A DNA stretch of 64,000 nucleotides, from assembly GCA_045538175.1 (NCBI GenBank), contig JAZSQZ010000044.1:10758-74757 (forward strand), in the 5' to 3' direction. Below are positions 8,149 to 16,178 of this stretch, in pieces (position 1 is the stretch's first letter; the number at the start of each line of letters is the position of its first letter). The notes under the pieces were generated by a model. It saw only the letters and a list, made by a program, of their open reading frames with translations, was not told the origin of the DNA and made no database searches. Origin of the DNA: JAZSQZ01 sp045538175. Its GTDB lineage: Bacteria; Bacillota; Clostridia; Christensenellales; UBA1242. Both the position numbers and the translations under genes were made by a program.

Positions 8149-10065
8149 ATGCAAAAGAACACATTAACTGAATTAACACAAAAGGGAAAAGAGTTATTCT
8201 CAAAATTGGCAAAGTCCTATGCTTATAATGGTATAGATTTGCTTATGACCGACTTAGTACCACAAAGGGGTGGTATTTTAAGCGAAGCTGTTGACGAAGG
8301 TGCAACAGCATATATCGCTGGTGGAAAAAACGGACAACAATTCTTCAAGAATATCCCACAATTCTCACCAGACTTTGATACATTCACAAGAAGAACAAAC
8401 GACACCGTTGGCGAAATTGTAAGTTGTTTGCCACAAGATTTGGTTAGCGATAAAATCGGTTTGTTTTTGTATGTTCCTATGGGCGACCGTATGTGGAGTA
8501 AGGCTGTTGAAAGTCACACAGGCGCAAAAGTTATCGCAACAAACGAACAAAACTTTAGAAGTTACTTCGAAGAAAAAACAAACTTAAGCGATATCTTAAG
8601 GGCTGCTGGTCTTGAAAAACACATTATTCCTTCAGAAGTTATAAGACACGACAGATCTTTAACAAGTGAAGAAGCACAAGCATTGTACGAACAATATGCT
8701 GATGCCGATGGCAAAATTGTTGTTCAATACTGTGGCGAAGGCTGTACAGAAAAGGGTGGTGGATACAGTACAAGAGTTATCACAAGTTATGAAGAATTTG
8801 AAGGCGTTTGTGCAGAACCTAGAGATAGTTATATGAAAGTTGCAAAATTCATCACAGGTTACAACTCAAACTTGTCAATTTGCGCAGGAAACTTAGTTCC
8901 TGCAACAGGAATGTTGGGTGCTGTTAAAAACAACTTAACCGAAAGAGAAAGCCGTTTCAGTGGCGCAACAATCTATAGTTTGTTGCATCGTGCAAGGGGT
9001 ATGGGAATAAACGAAAACAATATTATCGTAAATGTCCAACCAAGCACATTAAAGGTTGTTGGTGCTCCACAACTTACATCAATCGAAACAAACGGTGTTG
9101 GCAATCAACTTAACTATAATTTCGAACCACAAATTTCAGAAGCAATCTACAATTTAGGCAACAAACTTGGTACACTTATGGCTATGTGTGGTAAAGTTGG
9201 CCTTTGTGGTGCTGACTTAATCATCACAAAAGATGGCGAAGTTTATGTTAACGAAATCAACGACAGACAACAAGGTCCAACCGAAAGTGCTGGTTTAAAC
9301 AATGAAGCACACGGACTTCCTGCATTACATAGAACTTCATTCTTCCTTAACTTTGGCAACCTTCACAATGCAGAAATGCAATCATATTTAAGCGAAGTGG
9401 GTTCTCGCTCTCGTGAAATCTATGACGAATCATTGCGTATCCCAAGTCCTTTCTATATCAAGTTTATAAGCAAATACAGTGGTGTTGCAAAACAAGATGT
9501 AAGAGAAGGAAATTACGAATTAGGTCAAGACTTGTTTGGCAGATGGAATTGGAACTTAAGCGAACCTGTCGAAGGTTTAGACGGTGCATTGCCTGTTGTT
9601 GACTTAAGCACAGGAAGCACAGTTGTAAATATCAACACAGTAAGTATGAACCAAGGCGACTTCTTCCCAAAAGAAACTCAATTGTTAAGAATCAATGGTG
9701 TTTCAATGCCAGGCTCTGCACCATTTAGCATAAGCAAAGATGGAAAATCAGTATTGTCAAAAGATTGGGAAGCACCTATCGAAGCTTTGTATGAAACTGT
9801 ATTAGACAGAACTCAAACACAAGCACCTATCGAAAATATGTTGGGTGAAATGGTTGACCTTCCATCAATCGGCGACACTGTTGTAGAAGAAGAGTCTGTT
9901 GAAGAAACTCCTGTAGATACTCAAGTTGACGGTCAAATGGGTATTGTTGGTATGCCAGCAGAAAACAGAGCATACATCAACACAATCAGTGATATGATGG
10001 TAAGAAATTCTGTTTCAGCAGATGTAAAAGTTGATACTCAAGATGGTGGACAAGGCACCAACTAA
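8149..10065 (+). CDS. ATP-grasp fold ligase of unknown substrate
   Basis: A 638-residue soluble protein. Residues about 100-380 look like an ATP-grasp enzyme: the terminal signature GLCGADLIITKDG followed by VYVNEINDRQQGPTE (351-379) supplies the Asp356, Glu369 and Asn371 expected to bind the two Mg ions, and KIVVQYCGEGCTEKGGGYSTRV (189-210) fits the nucleotide-binding loop region. ATP-grasp enzymes join a carboxylate to an amine or thiol through an acyl phosphate; peptide, amino acid or siderophore ligation are all possible. The C-terminal 240 residues (about 400-638) match nothing I know; the acidic linker near 585-600 leads to a tail ending GGQGTN. Start at 8149 follows AAGGAG. It is followed after 54 bases by a metallohydrolase, an arrangement that suggests making and cleaving the same amide bond. 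Confidence 0.75.
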   Translation: MQKNTLTELTQKGKELFSKLAKSYAYNGIDLLMTDLVPQRGGILSEAVDEGATAYIAGGKNGQQFFKNIPQFSPDFDTFTRRTNDTVGEIVSCLPQDLVSDKIGLFLYVPMGDRMWSKAVESHTGAKVIATNEQNFRSYFEEKTNLSDILRAAGLEKHIIPSEVIRHDRSLTSEEAQALYEQYADADGKIVVQYCGEGCTEKGGGYSTRVITSYEEFEGVCAEPRDSYMKVAKFITGYNSNLSICAGNLVPATGMLGAVKNNLTERESRFSGATIYSLLHRARGMGINENNIIVNVQPSTLKVVGAPQLTSIETNGVGNQLNYNFEPQISEAIYNLGNKLGTLMAMCGKVGLCGADLIITKDGEVYVNEINDRQQGPTESAGLNNEAHGLPALHRTSFFLNFGNLHNAEMQSYLSEVGSRSREIYDESLRIPSPFYIKFISKYSGVAKQDVREGNYELGQDLFGRWNWNLSEPVEGLDGALPVVDLSTGSTVVNINTVSMNQGDFFPKETQLLRINGVSMPGSAPFSISKDGKSVLSKDWEAPIEALYETVLDRTQTQAPIENMLGEMVDLPSIGDTVVEEESVEETPVDTQVDGQMGIVGMPAENRAYINTISDMMVRNSVSADVKVDTQDGGQGTN

Positions 10066-10119
10066 TATTATATAATTGCTTTTGTTAGTAACTAAAATTT
10101 AAAAAATTAGGAGTTAAAT

Positions 10120-11064
10120 ATGAAAGAGTTTAAGAAAGATATCGTAGTTGGTACAGACGTTGTAGGTCATCCAATTTACATCACAAAACACACAATCGAT
10201 AGCGAAAAACCAGGCAAAACTGTATATATCCAAGGTGGTATCCACGGTGGCGAAATCACTCTTCATATGATAAGGGATATTTACGATTACCTTAAAAAGA
10301 ATATAAAAGCAGGAAAGGTCTTCTTTGTGCCTTTTGCAAACCCATTTGGCTGGGGTCAAAAATCTTATACCTATACCGTTGGTAAGTTCAACAACAAAAC
10401 AGGCGAAGATTTTAACCGTACATTTGGAAGCAATAGCGAAGGCAACACAAGTGTACAAATTGCAAAAGCAATCTTAAAAGAATGTGAAGAAGAAAAAATT
10501 GATTTTGCTGTTGACCTTCATACAGCACACACAAGTTTTCCACATACAATTTCTTTTAGCGAAGTTGATATGAAATTTATTAAACTTGCAAACATCGAAT
10601 ACAACCGTCTTTGCTACAACAGTGAAGAATACAAAACAACCCTTAACTATCAACTTACAAAAAGGGGAATCAACAATTTCACAATCGAATGTGGCAGTCA
10701 CGATAGTATCGACAAAGTTTATCAAAAACAAGTTGTCGAAGGCGTACTTAATGTTATTGCAAACCTTGGTATTTGTGATTTTACACCAACTTTGAAAAGA
10801 ACAAATCAAGTTTCATTTTCAAAGGCTGTAAGTTACTTTGCTGAAATCGGTGGTATCGTAGAGTTTAACTTTGACCTTGGCGAAAGATTCAAAAAAGGTG
10901 ATGTGTTATACACAATTCACCCAGCAGATTTAGGAAAAGAATCATACAAAAAAGTTGCAGAATTTGATGGTGTTGTTTTTAGATTTGCAAAAACACATAT
11001 CTATAATTCTTTTGACGAAGTTATGAGAGTGTTTAAAGACGAACACTTAACCCCTATAAAATAA
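10120..11064 (+). CDS. Succinylglutamate desuccinylase/aspartoacylase-type zinc hydrolase
   Basis: A 314-residue member of the AstE/AspA branch of the M14 zinc carboxypeptidase fold. Zinc ligands are visible as GGIHGGE (His42, Glu45) and DLHTAH (His134); DFNRTFG (Asn99, Arg100) fits the substrate carboxylate site, and FTIECG (Glu190) fits the general base. The C-terminal 90 residues (GGIVEFNFDLGERFKKGDVLYTI, then a final beta domain) match the lipoyl-like barrel of this family. These enzymes remove N-acyl groups from amino acids or cleave C-terminal amides. It follows the ATP-grasp gene by 54 bases with its own GGAG site and a shared terminator after it. The substrate is unknown; gene pairing suggests a modified amino acid or short peptide. 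Confidence 0.88.
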   Translation: MKEFKKDIVVGTDVVGHPIYITKHTIDSEKPGKTVYIQGGIHGGEITLHMIRDIYDYLKKNIKAGKVFFVPFANPFGWGQKSYTYTVGKFNNKTGEDFNRTFGSNSEGNTSVQIAKAILKECEEEKIDFAVDLHTAHTSFPHTISFSEVDMKFIKLANIEYNRLCYNSEEYKTTLNYQLTKRGINNFTIECGSHDSIDKVYQKQVVEGVLNVIANLGICDFTPTLKRTNQVSFSKAVSYFAEIGGIVEFNFDLGERFKKGDVLYTIHPADLGKESYKKVAEFDGVVFRFAKTHIYNSFDEVMRVFKDEHLTPIK

Positions 11065-11086
11065 ATAAAAACCTTTTATCAAAAAC

Positions 11087-11120
11087 AAAAAAGATAAGCA
11101 GATTCGCTTATCTTTTTTTT
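11087..11120. terminator. Bidirectional terminator between metallohydrolase and TIR gene 1
   Basis: Stem AAAAAAGATAAGC (11087-11099) / GCTTATCTTTTTT (11106-11118), six-base loop. The same GATAAG/CTTATC core recurs after TIR gene 2 at 18391. Confidence 0.88.
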
Positions 11121-11127
11121 GTTATAT

Positions 11128-13290
11128 TTAGTTTGATACAACTCTTCTATTTAAGTTAGGAGTTATTTCTAAAGGATTTCCTTGTAGGTCAACAACTTCA
11201 ACATTTGCCCAATCACTAGCATCGCCTTCGTAGTTGATTATCACATTATGTGCTACATTTCTATTGATAACAATTTTTTCTGTTTTATCTTTTGCAACAT
11301 TTAATGTTGGATATAAGGGTTGAGTGAATGTACTGTTAAGGTCTATAACAATTTCTTTTGTCCTTAAAAATGTTGCAGAAAATGCTGAGCCGTAATTTGC
11401 ATATATATCTTCTTCTATCGTTACTTTTTCATTTTCTCCAAAAACAACAATATCTGGTACAGTTGCGTTTGATAAAGAAATGTTTTTTACTTTGCCGATA
11501 TGTAGTGAATTTGTCCCACCCAAAAGAGTAAGGGTTTCGACAGTTTCTGGATTATAAATTTCTAAAGTAGTTACAAAACCTGCATATAGGGTTATATTTT
11601 TATGTGTGGTTTCTAAATGTACTTTATCGCATCTAAGGTAAAGGTCAAGGTCTTCATTTTCACAACTTGTGCTATCATTTTTATAAACGATGCTTGAAAC
11701 TCTATCGTATGAATAAATTTCTCTTAAGTCTACAAAAGTACCATCTATAAACATAGGGATTACAAGTTCGCCATTTTTATTTCCACCAAAGAATGATAGC
11801 CAATCGTTACTTGATGGATTGCTAAGTTTTACAACTTTTCCTGCATCTCTTGTATAATATCCACCTGCAAAAGCGCCTGCAGCATTATAAGAGCTAAAAG
11901 CATCAAAAGCAAGGAAGAAATAACAACCAAGGGACGCAATACAAAGCACAAAAGGTATAACCCTATGGAAGTTAATTCTGTTAACACCATATTTTTTTCT
12001 TATTTTTGCACTTATTATTGTAAAAACAATTAGGGCAACAATCAAAATTGGGAATATTGCAAATTCTGGATAAGTTACAAATCTTGCTTTTGTTATAAGA
12101 GAAGTAAGAACCATCGCAAGTGATGACAATATTGCCAAAATTTCAAAGATACAAAGCGTAATAAAACTCTTTTTGTTTTCCTTGAGTTTTGCCATATTTG
12201 CTTTGTATGCCTGTTTTTTCTCTTTTTTGTTTTCGAACTTTTGTCGATAAGATTCTTTTCTTCTTGCAAGATTTTCGTTAAAGGCTTGTTCTCTTCTAAG
12301 TTTTCTTCTTTGATAGATATCAAGTTCTTCTTCAGGCTCGTTTGGTCTAAATGTAGGTGCAGGTTCTTCTTTTTGACTTCTAGGTTTAATGTATTTTGAA
12401 ACACCATCTGCAACAGTTATTTCATATCCAAGTTTTGAAGCGTCAACACCTTGGGCATATTTATTGTTGACAGTTGGCATATCGTTTGGTGACATATCTT
12501 TAAATACAGGGATAAAACTCCTTGCACTCAATTCGTCATCAGTTCTTATTCTGTCGATAAACCTTGTCCATTCATTTTTAACCCAAACAGAGTTTATATA
12601 TTCCTTCTTTGTTCCAACAAGAATAAAAATTTCTGAAGTGTTGATTGCCTTAAATATAATTGGTTCATAGTCGCTTCCAAGTCTAGATTCAAGTGTCTTT
12701 TCTGCAAGGAAAACTTTAAAACCATACTTTGTAAGTTGGTCATAAATGTTTCTTGCAATAATACTATCTTCAGTTCTATCTCCATTAGGGTCGGTTGCCT
12801 TGTAGGAAATAAAGACATCAAAATCTTCTTCTTTTTCAAGTTGTTTTGAAATTGCTTGTTGCAACTCTTCAATCTTTTTAACTTTGTTTTTTAAAGAATC
12901 TTTTTCTTCATCATCACAAAGGGAGAGAAGTGTTTTGTAAGTTTCGTCTTCGTAAATAGAGTTGAAGTGTGTCCTATGGCAAGTTGGCACAAGGGTGTTT
13001 GTCCTTGGGTCTTTTACATACTCAATTCCGTATTTTGCAAGTAGCAAACCTTCGTAGGCCGATTTTTCTCTTTTATCCTTTGTAATTGCAAATTCATAAG
13101 TTTTGATTGCTGCATCAAAGTCATAGTTGGCTCGTTGCAAATATGCTGTATTTAAAAGAGCTATAATTTCTTCATTTGGCCTTGGCATAATTACGGTCGA
13201 ACCACAGTGTGTGCAAACGCCAAGACTTTTGTCTTCAAGTTGTTGTATCTCTGAAGCCCCACAACAACTACAAGTTATATTGTTACTCAT
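11128..13290 (-). CDS. Zinc-ribbon/TIR membrane protein 1
   Basis: A 720-residue multidomain protein. Residues 7-29 form a four-cysteine zinc ribbon (CSCC and CTHC). Residues about 40-150 are helical, with a TPR-like stretch (LLNTAYLQRANYDFDAAIKTYE). Residues 157-300 are a TIR domain (DVFISYKATD, then GFKVFLAEKTL, SVWVKNEW); Glu209 in GSDYEPIIFKAI lines up with the catalytic Glu of TIR NAD-hydrolases. A charged linker is followed by three hydrophobic helices (about 375-460) and an extracytoplasmic beta-rich region that ends in NYEGDASDW, a phrase typical of BspA leucine-rich repeats. Start 13290 follows GGAG; the frame runs on to 13410 without support. TIR gene 2 at 16179 is a close paralogue. 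A role as NAD-cleaving effector or host-directed signal is inference. Confidence 0.85.
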   Translation of the reverse strand: MSNNITCSCCGASEIQQLEDKSLGVCTHCGSTVIMPRPNEEIIALLNTAYLQRANYDFDAAIKTYEFAITKDKREKSAYEGLLLAKYGIEYVKDPRTNTLVPTCHRTHFNSIYEDETYKTLLSLCDDEEKDSLKNKVKKIEELQQAISKQLEKEEDFDVFISYKATDPNGDRTEDSIIARNIYDQLTKYGFKVFLAEKTLESRLGSDYEPIIFKAINTSEIFILVGTKKEYINSVWVKNEWTRFIDRIRTDDELSARSFIPVFKDMSPNDMPTVNNKYAQGVDASKLGYEITVADGVSKYIKPRSQKEEPAPTFRPNEPEEELDIYQRRKLRREQAFNENLARRKESYRQKFENKKEKKQAYKANMAKLKENKKSFITLCIFEILAILSSLAMVLTSLITKARFVTYPEFAIFPILIVALIVFTIISAKIRKKYGVNRINFHRVIPFVLCIASLGCYFFLAFDAFSSYNAAGAFAGGYYTRDAGKVVKLSNPSSNDWLSFFGGNKNGELVIPMFIDGTFVDLREIYSYDRVSSIVYKNDSTSCENEDLDLYLRCDKVHLETTHKNITLYAGFVTTLEIYNPETVETLTLLGGTNSLHIGKVKNISLSNATVPDIVVFGENEKVTIEEDIYANYGSAFSATFLRTKEIVIDLNSTFTQPLYPTLNVAKDKTEKIVINRNVAHNVIINYEGDASDWANVEVVDLQGNPLEITPNLNRRVVSN

Positions 13291-13418
13291 AAAGTTTTCT
13301 CCGTTGTCATTGTAGCAAATTAAATCAATTTTGAAAACAAAAAAGAGAATATTGTTTGTTTTAGGGGGCAAAGTGTACAAAAAAACTCGAATTTTATCGA
13401 AAATTTTCAAATTAGGTC

Positions 13419-13447
13419 TTGAAATATTTAGTATTTGGGATTAAACT
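13419..13447 (+). promoter_or_regulatory. Promoter of the nucleotidyltransferase gene
   Basis: TTGAAA (13419-13424), 17-base spacer, TAAACT (13442-13447), about 40 bases before the start codon at 13490, which has a GGGGG ribosome-binding site. Confidence 0.6.
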
Positions 13448-13489
13448 ATATACACTTAACCAATTCTTTTTTTATTTTAGGGGGTTGAT

Positions 13490-14746
13490 ATGGTAGGAGT
13501 TATTATGGCAGGCGGACAAGGCGTTAGACTTCAATCCGTAACAGGGCCATTACCAAAAGCAATGGTAAACATTAGAAACACAACCGTTGAAAATTTTGGT
13601 AAAGCTAAAGATACAATTCTAGAACATCAAATGAGAGTGTTATCCGAAAACGGCGTAACAGATTTTATTCTGGTCGTGGGTAATAAAAAGGAATATATCC
13701 AAGCAGCATTCACAAACGAAATTATTAACCGAAATATCCCAGGAAGAAACATTACAATTAGATACTTTGTAGAAGACCGTCCACTTGGTACAGCAGGGGC
13801 TTTTTGTTCGCGAGAACTTCAAGACATGATACAAGAGGACGATTTTTTATTTACTTATGCAGATGTTTTGTATGATGTAAATATTCGCAAAATGTTCGAA
13901 TTACATAAAAGGGAAAAGGCAGATGCAACTGTCCTTATCTCTCCTTGCTCTGAACCTGACGATAGACCAATTTGCGTTTGCGAAAAAGGTTCTAACATTA
14001 TTTCAGGAATTATTCCAAAGCAAGGAAAAACTGATGGCCCAAGGGGTGGCGCATTCCCAAACACTCCTAAAAATGGAATTATGATTTTAAACAAGTCTGC
14101 ACTTAAACTTCTTCCAAGTCAACCAACATACTTAGATATGGAAGAAAGTTTATTAACAAGACTTATATATAGTGGTGCACACAAAGTTTGTGCTTGGAAC
14201 ACACCATGTTACATTAAAGACATCGGTACAGTTGATAGATATTATGAAGGTGTTTCAGAACTTGCAAGAAATATTCCTATGCTTAGAAACCCAGACAAAA
14301 ATCCACAAAGTTGTGTTATATTTAAAGCAAAAGACTTAATCACTGTTTCACCTGAAGGAATCGCAGTTTTAGATACAGAACTTGCAGACGCAATAAAAAC
14401 ACTCAACGATAACGGTATTATCACAGCAGTTTATAGAGACAACCCACAAATCGCTGTTCACCCACAAGAAGAATGGCTTATCGATACAATGCTTGTAAGA
14501 GATGGCGACGGGGCATTCTTAAACACAAAATTTGGCGAAGACCAAGTTGAAGAGTTTAACGCACAAATGGCAGAATGGAACGTTGCTCCAGAAAATATTA
14601 TCCAAGTTGATATGATGCCAAAAGGTTGCTTGCTTTCACATGTGGACGGCACAAGACAAATGTTTGGCGATGCAGAAACAGCAATCAAAGATTTGTTAGG
14701 TACATATTCTATCCAAGACTTCGGTGGACAAGGCGACGACGAATAA
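13490..14746 (+). CDS. Sugar-1-phosphate nucleotidyltransferase fused to a degenerate HAD domain
   Basis: A 418-residue protein. Residues 1-255 are a nucleotidyltransferase of the mannose/heptose-1-phosphate guanylyltransferase type: MAGGQGVRL with the activating Lys in GPLPKAMV (Lys23), the RPLGTAGA loop (98-104) and Asp125 in TYADVLYD. Residues 270-405 follow the order of a GmhB/HisB-like HAD phosphatase, as in known nucleotidyltransferase-HAD heptose enzymes, but the nucleophile motif DxD reads KAK (VIFKAKD, 276-282), the Thr/Asn motif reads VYRDNPQIA, and only a remnant GDAETAI (393-399) remains of motif IV. The HAD half is therefore probably not a phosphatase. The tail ends GGQGDDE. It could activate a sugar for a surface glycan. 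It stands alone with its own promoter and terminator. Confidence 0.8.
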   Translation: MVGVIMAGGQGVRLQSVTGPLPKAMVNIRNTTVENFGKAKDTILEHQMRVLSENGVTDFILVVGNKKEYIQAAFTNEIINRNIPGRNITIRYFVEDRPLGTAGAFCSRELQDMIQEDDFLFTYADVLYDVNIRKMFELHKREKADATVLISPCSEPDDRPICVCEKGSNIISGIIPKQGKTDGPRGGAFPNTPKNGIMILNKSALKLLPSQPTYLDMEESLLTRLIYSGAHKVCAWNTPCYIKDIGTVDRYYEGVSELARNIPMLRNPDKNPQSCVIFKAKDLITVSPEGIAVLDTELADAIKTLNDNGIITAVYRDNPQIAVHPQEEWLIDTMLVRDGDGAFLNTKFGEDQVEEFNAQMAEWNVAPENIIQVDMMPKGCLLSHVDGTRQMFGDAETAIKDLLGTYSIQDFGGQGDDE

Positions 14747-14755
14747 TAAAAAATC

Positions 14756-14790
14756 AAAGCAAGGTAAAATTACTTTGCTTTATTTTTTTT
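14756..14790 (+). terminator. Terminator after nucleotidyltransferase-HAD gene
   Basis: Stem AAAGCAAGGTAA / TTACTTTGCTTT with a very short loop, then a T-rich run. Confidence 0.75.
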
Positions 14791-14823
14791 TGATTGTATA
14801 ATTATATAAAAGGAAAATGATTT

Positions 14824-15720
14824 ATGATTGATTTACATATCCACACACAATATTCTGATGGTCTTCCAACCGTAACAGAAATTTTAAAACTTGCAGAAGA
14901 AAGAAAACTTGACTATATCTCAATAACCGACCACGACGCAATCGGGGCATATGAAGAATTGAACAAAATGAACATTAAAGAACACTTTAGTGGAAAAATT
15001 ATCTACGGGTGCGAGTTGAAGTTTATTTATAATAAAACCCAAATGGAACTTGTAGCACTTGGTTATGATTGGGAAAAATTAAATAAATCTTATTGGGTGC
15101 ACGAAGAAAGTTATCACGCAAACAAAAGGGCACTCCTTAAAAATGCTATTGAAAAGGGCAAAAAAGCTGGTTTTGTTTATGACAATCTTGAATACAAGTC
15201 AAATGAAAAGTCAGAAAAAACTTTCTATTTCGAACTTTTAAAACACGAAGAAAATTTGCCTATTTTAGAAAAATATAAGGTTAAACACGGTGGCGACTTC
15301 TTTAGAAATATTGTTGCAAACCCAGAAAGCCCACTTTATTTTGACCCAACTGATTACACTTTGGGTTTTGAAGAAGCTGTTGACCTTATTCACGAATGTG
15401 GTGGCGTTGCACTTCTTGCACACCCTTTTGGTGTTTATAAAATCGATAATCCAAAAGAAATCATAAACGAATTGCTTGCAAAAAACAAACTTGATGGTTT
15501 GGAATGTTATCATAGCAGTATGACCGAAGAGCACACAGAATATCTATTAAACTTGTGCAAAGAAAAAGGACTTTTAACTTCAGGTGGAAGTGATTATCAC
15601 AATTACCCTGGTCAACACTTTGCAAAAGCACATGACGGAAGGACTGATATCCCAACAGAAATTATTTTGCCTATCTTAAAAAGAATAGGGGATAGGGGTA
15701 TCGTTGAAGGTAGTAAGTAA
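14824..15720 (+). CDS. PHP-domain phosphoesterase
   Basis: A 298-residue PHP-family protein. The metal-binding motifs are plain: DLHIHTQYSDG at the N-terminus, ITDHDAIG at about 38-45, GCELKF near 62, CYHSSMTEEH near 225, and GGSDYHN near 255. Families with this layout include YciV/TrpH-type nucleotide phosphatases (3',5'-nucleoside bisphosphates, RNA 5' ends) and other PHP esterases. It starts an apparent operon: the next gene's ATG follows its TAA directly, and TIR gene 2 follows 11 bases after that. A TATAAT element and AAGGA lie just upstream. The physiological substrate is unknown; the partner phosphoesterase suggests nucleotide turnover. Confidence 0.88.
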   Translation: MIDLHIHTQYSDGLPTVTEILKLAEERKLDYISITDHDAIGAYEELNKMNIKEHFSGKIIYGCELKFIYNKTQMELVALGYDWEKLNKSYWVHEESYHANKRALLKNAIEKGKKAGFVYDNLEYKSNEKSEKTFYFELLKHEENLPILEKYKVKHGGDFFRNIVANPESPLYFDPTDYTLGFEEAVDLIHECGGVALLAHPFGVYKIDNPKEIINELLAKNKLDGLECYHSSMTEEHTEYLLNLCKEKGLLTSGGSDYHNYPGQHFAKAHDGRTDIPTEIILPILKRIGDRGIVEGSK

Positions 15721-16167
15721 ATGAAGATTTGTATGTTAAGCGACAGTCACGGAAGAAAAAAATCAGTTTTTACACTTTTGTATGAAACTGATTATGATTA
15801 TATCTTTTACCTTGGTGACGGACTTAAAGATATGGAAGATTTCGATGCTAAAAATGTTTTAAAGGTTTGTGGAAATTGTGACATATTTGAAGTTGCCCCT
15901 ATAACACAACTTATCGAAATCGAAGGTGTTAAGTTTTTGTTAACACACGGACACGAGTTTAAGGCAAAGTACTCAGAATATGGCCTTGTAAAAGTGGCAC
16001 ACGAAAGGGGTGCAAATGTTGTTTGTTTTGGGCACACACATAAGCAAAGATATGACGAAGTTGATGGCATAACTTTACTCAATGCAGGTGCTTTTAAAAA
16101 TGGCGATTATGCTGAAATTATAGTTAAAAATGGCAAAATCGAAAAAGTAGATTTTAAAGAAATCTAA
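15721..16167 (+). CDS. YfcE/MJ0936-type metallophosphoesterase
   Basis: A 148-residue calcineurin-like phosphoesterase of the small YfcE family. Metal ligands are seen in SDSHGRK (residues 7-13), LGDGLKD (Asp, residues about 31-37), CGNCD (the usual GNCD of the family), THGHE and FGHTHKQ. Members hydrolyse phosphodiesters; in many Bacillota the gene lies next to rdgB, which is not present here. The start codon directly abuts the stop of the PHP gene, implying translational coupling. It lies between PHP and TIR genes in one transcription unit. Confidence 0.9.
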   Translation: MKICMLSDSHGRKKSVFTLLYETDYDYIFYLGDGLKDMEDFDAKNVLKVCGNCDIFEVAPITQLIEIEGVKFLLTHGHEFKAKYSEYGLVKVAHERGANVVCFGHTHKQRYDEVDGITLLNAGAFKNGDYAEIIVKNGKIEKVDFKEI

Positions 16168-16178
16168 AAGGAAAAACT

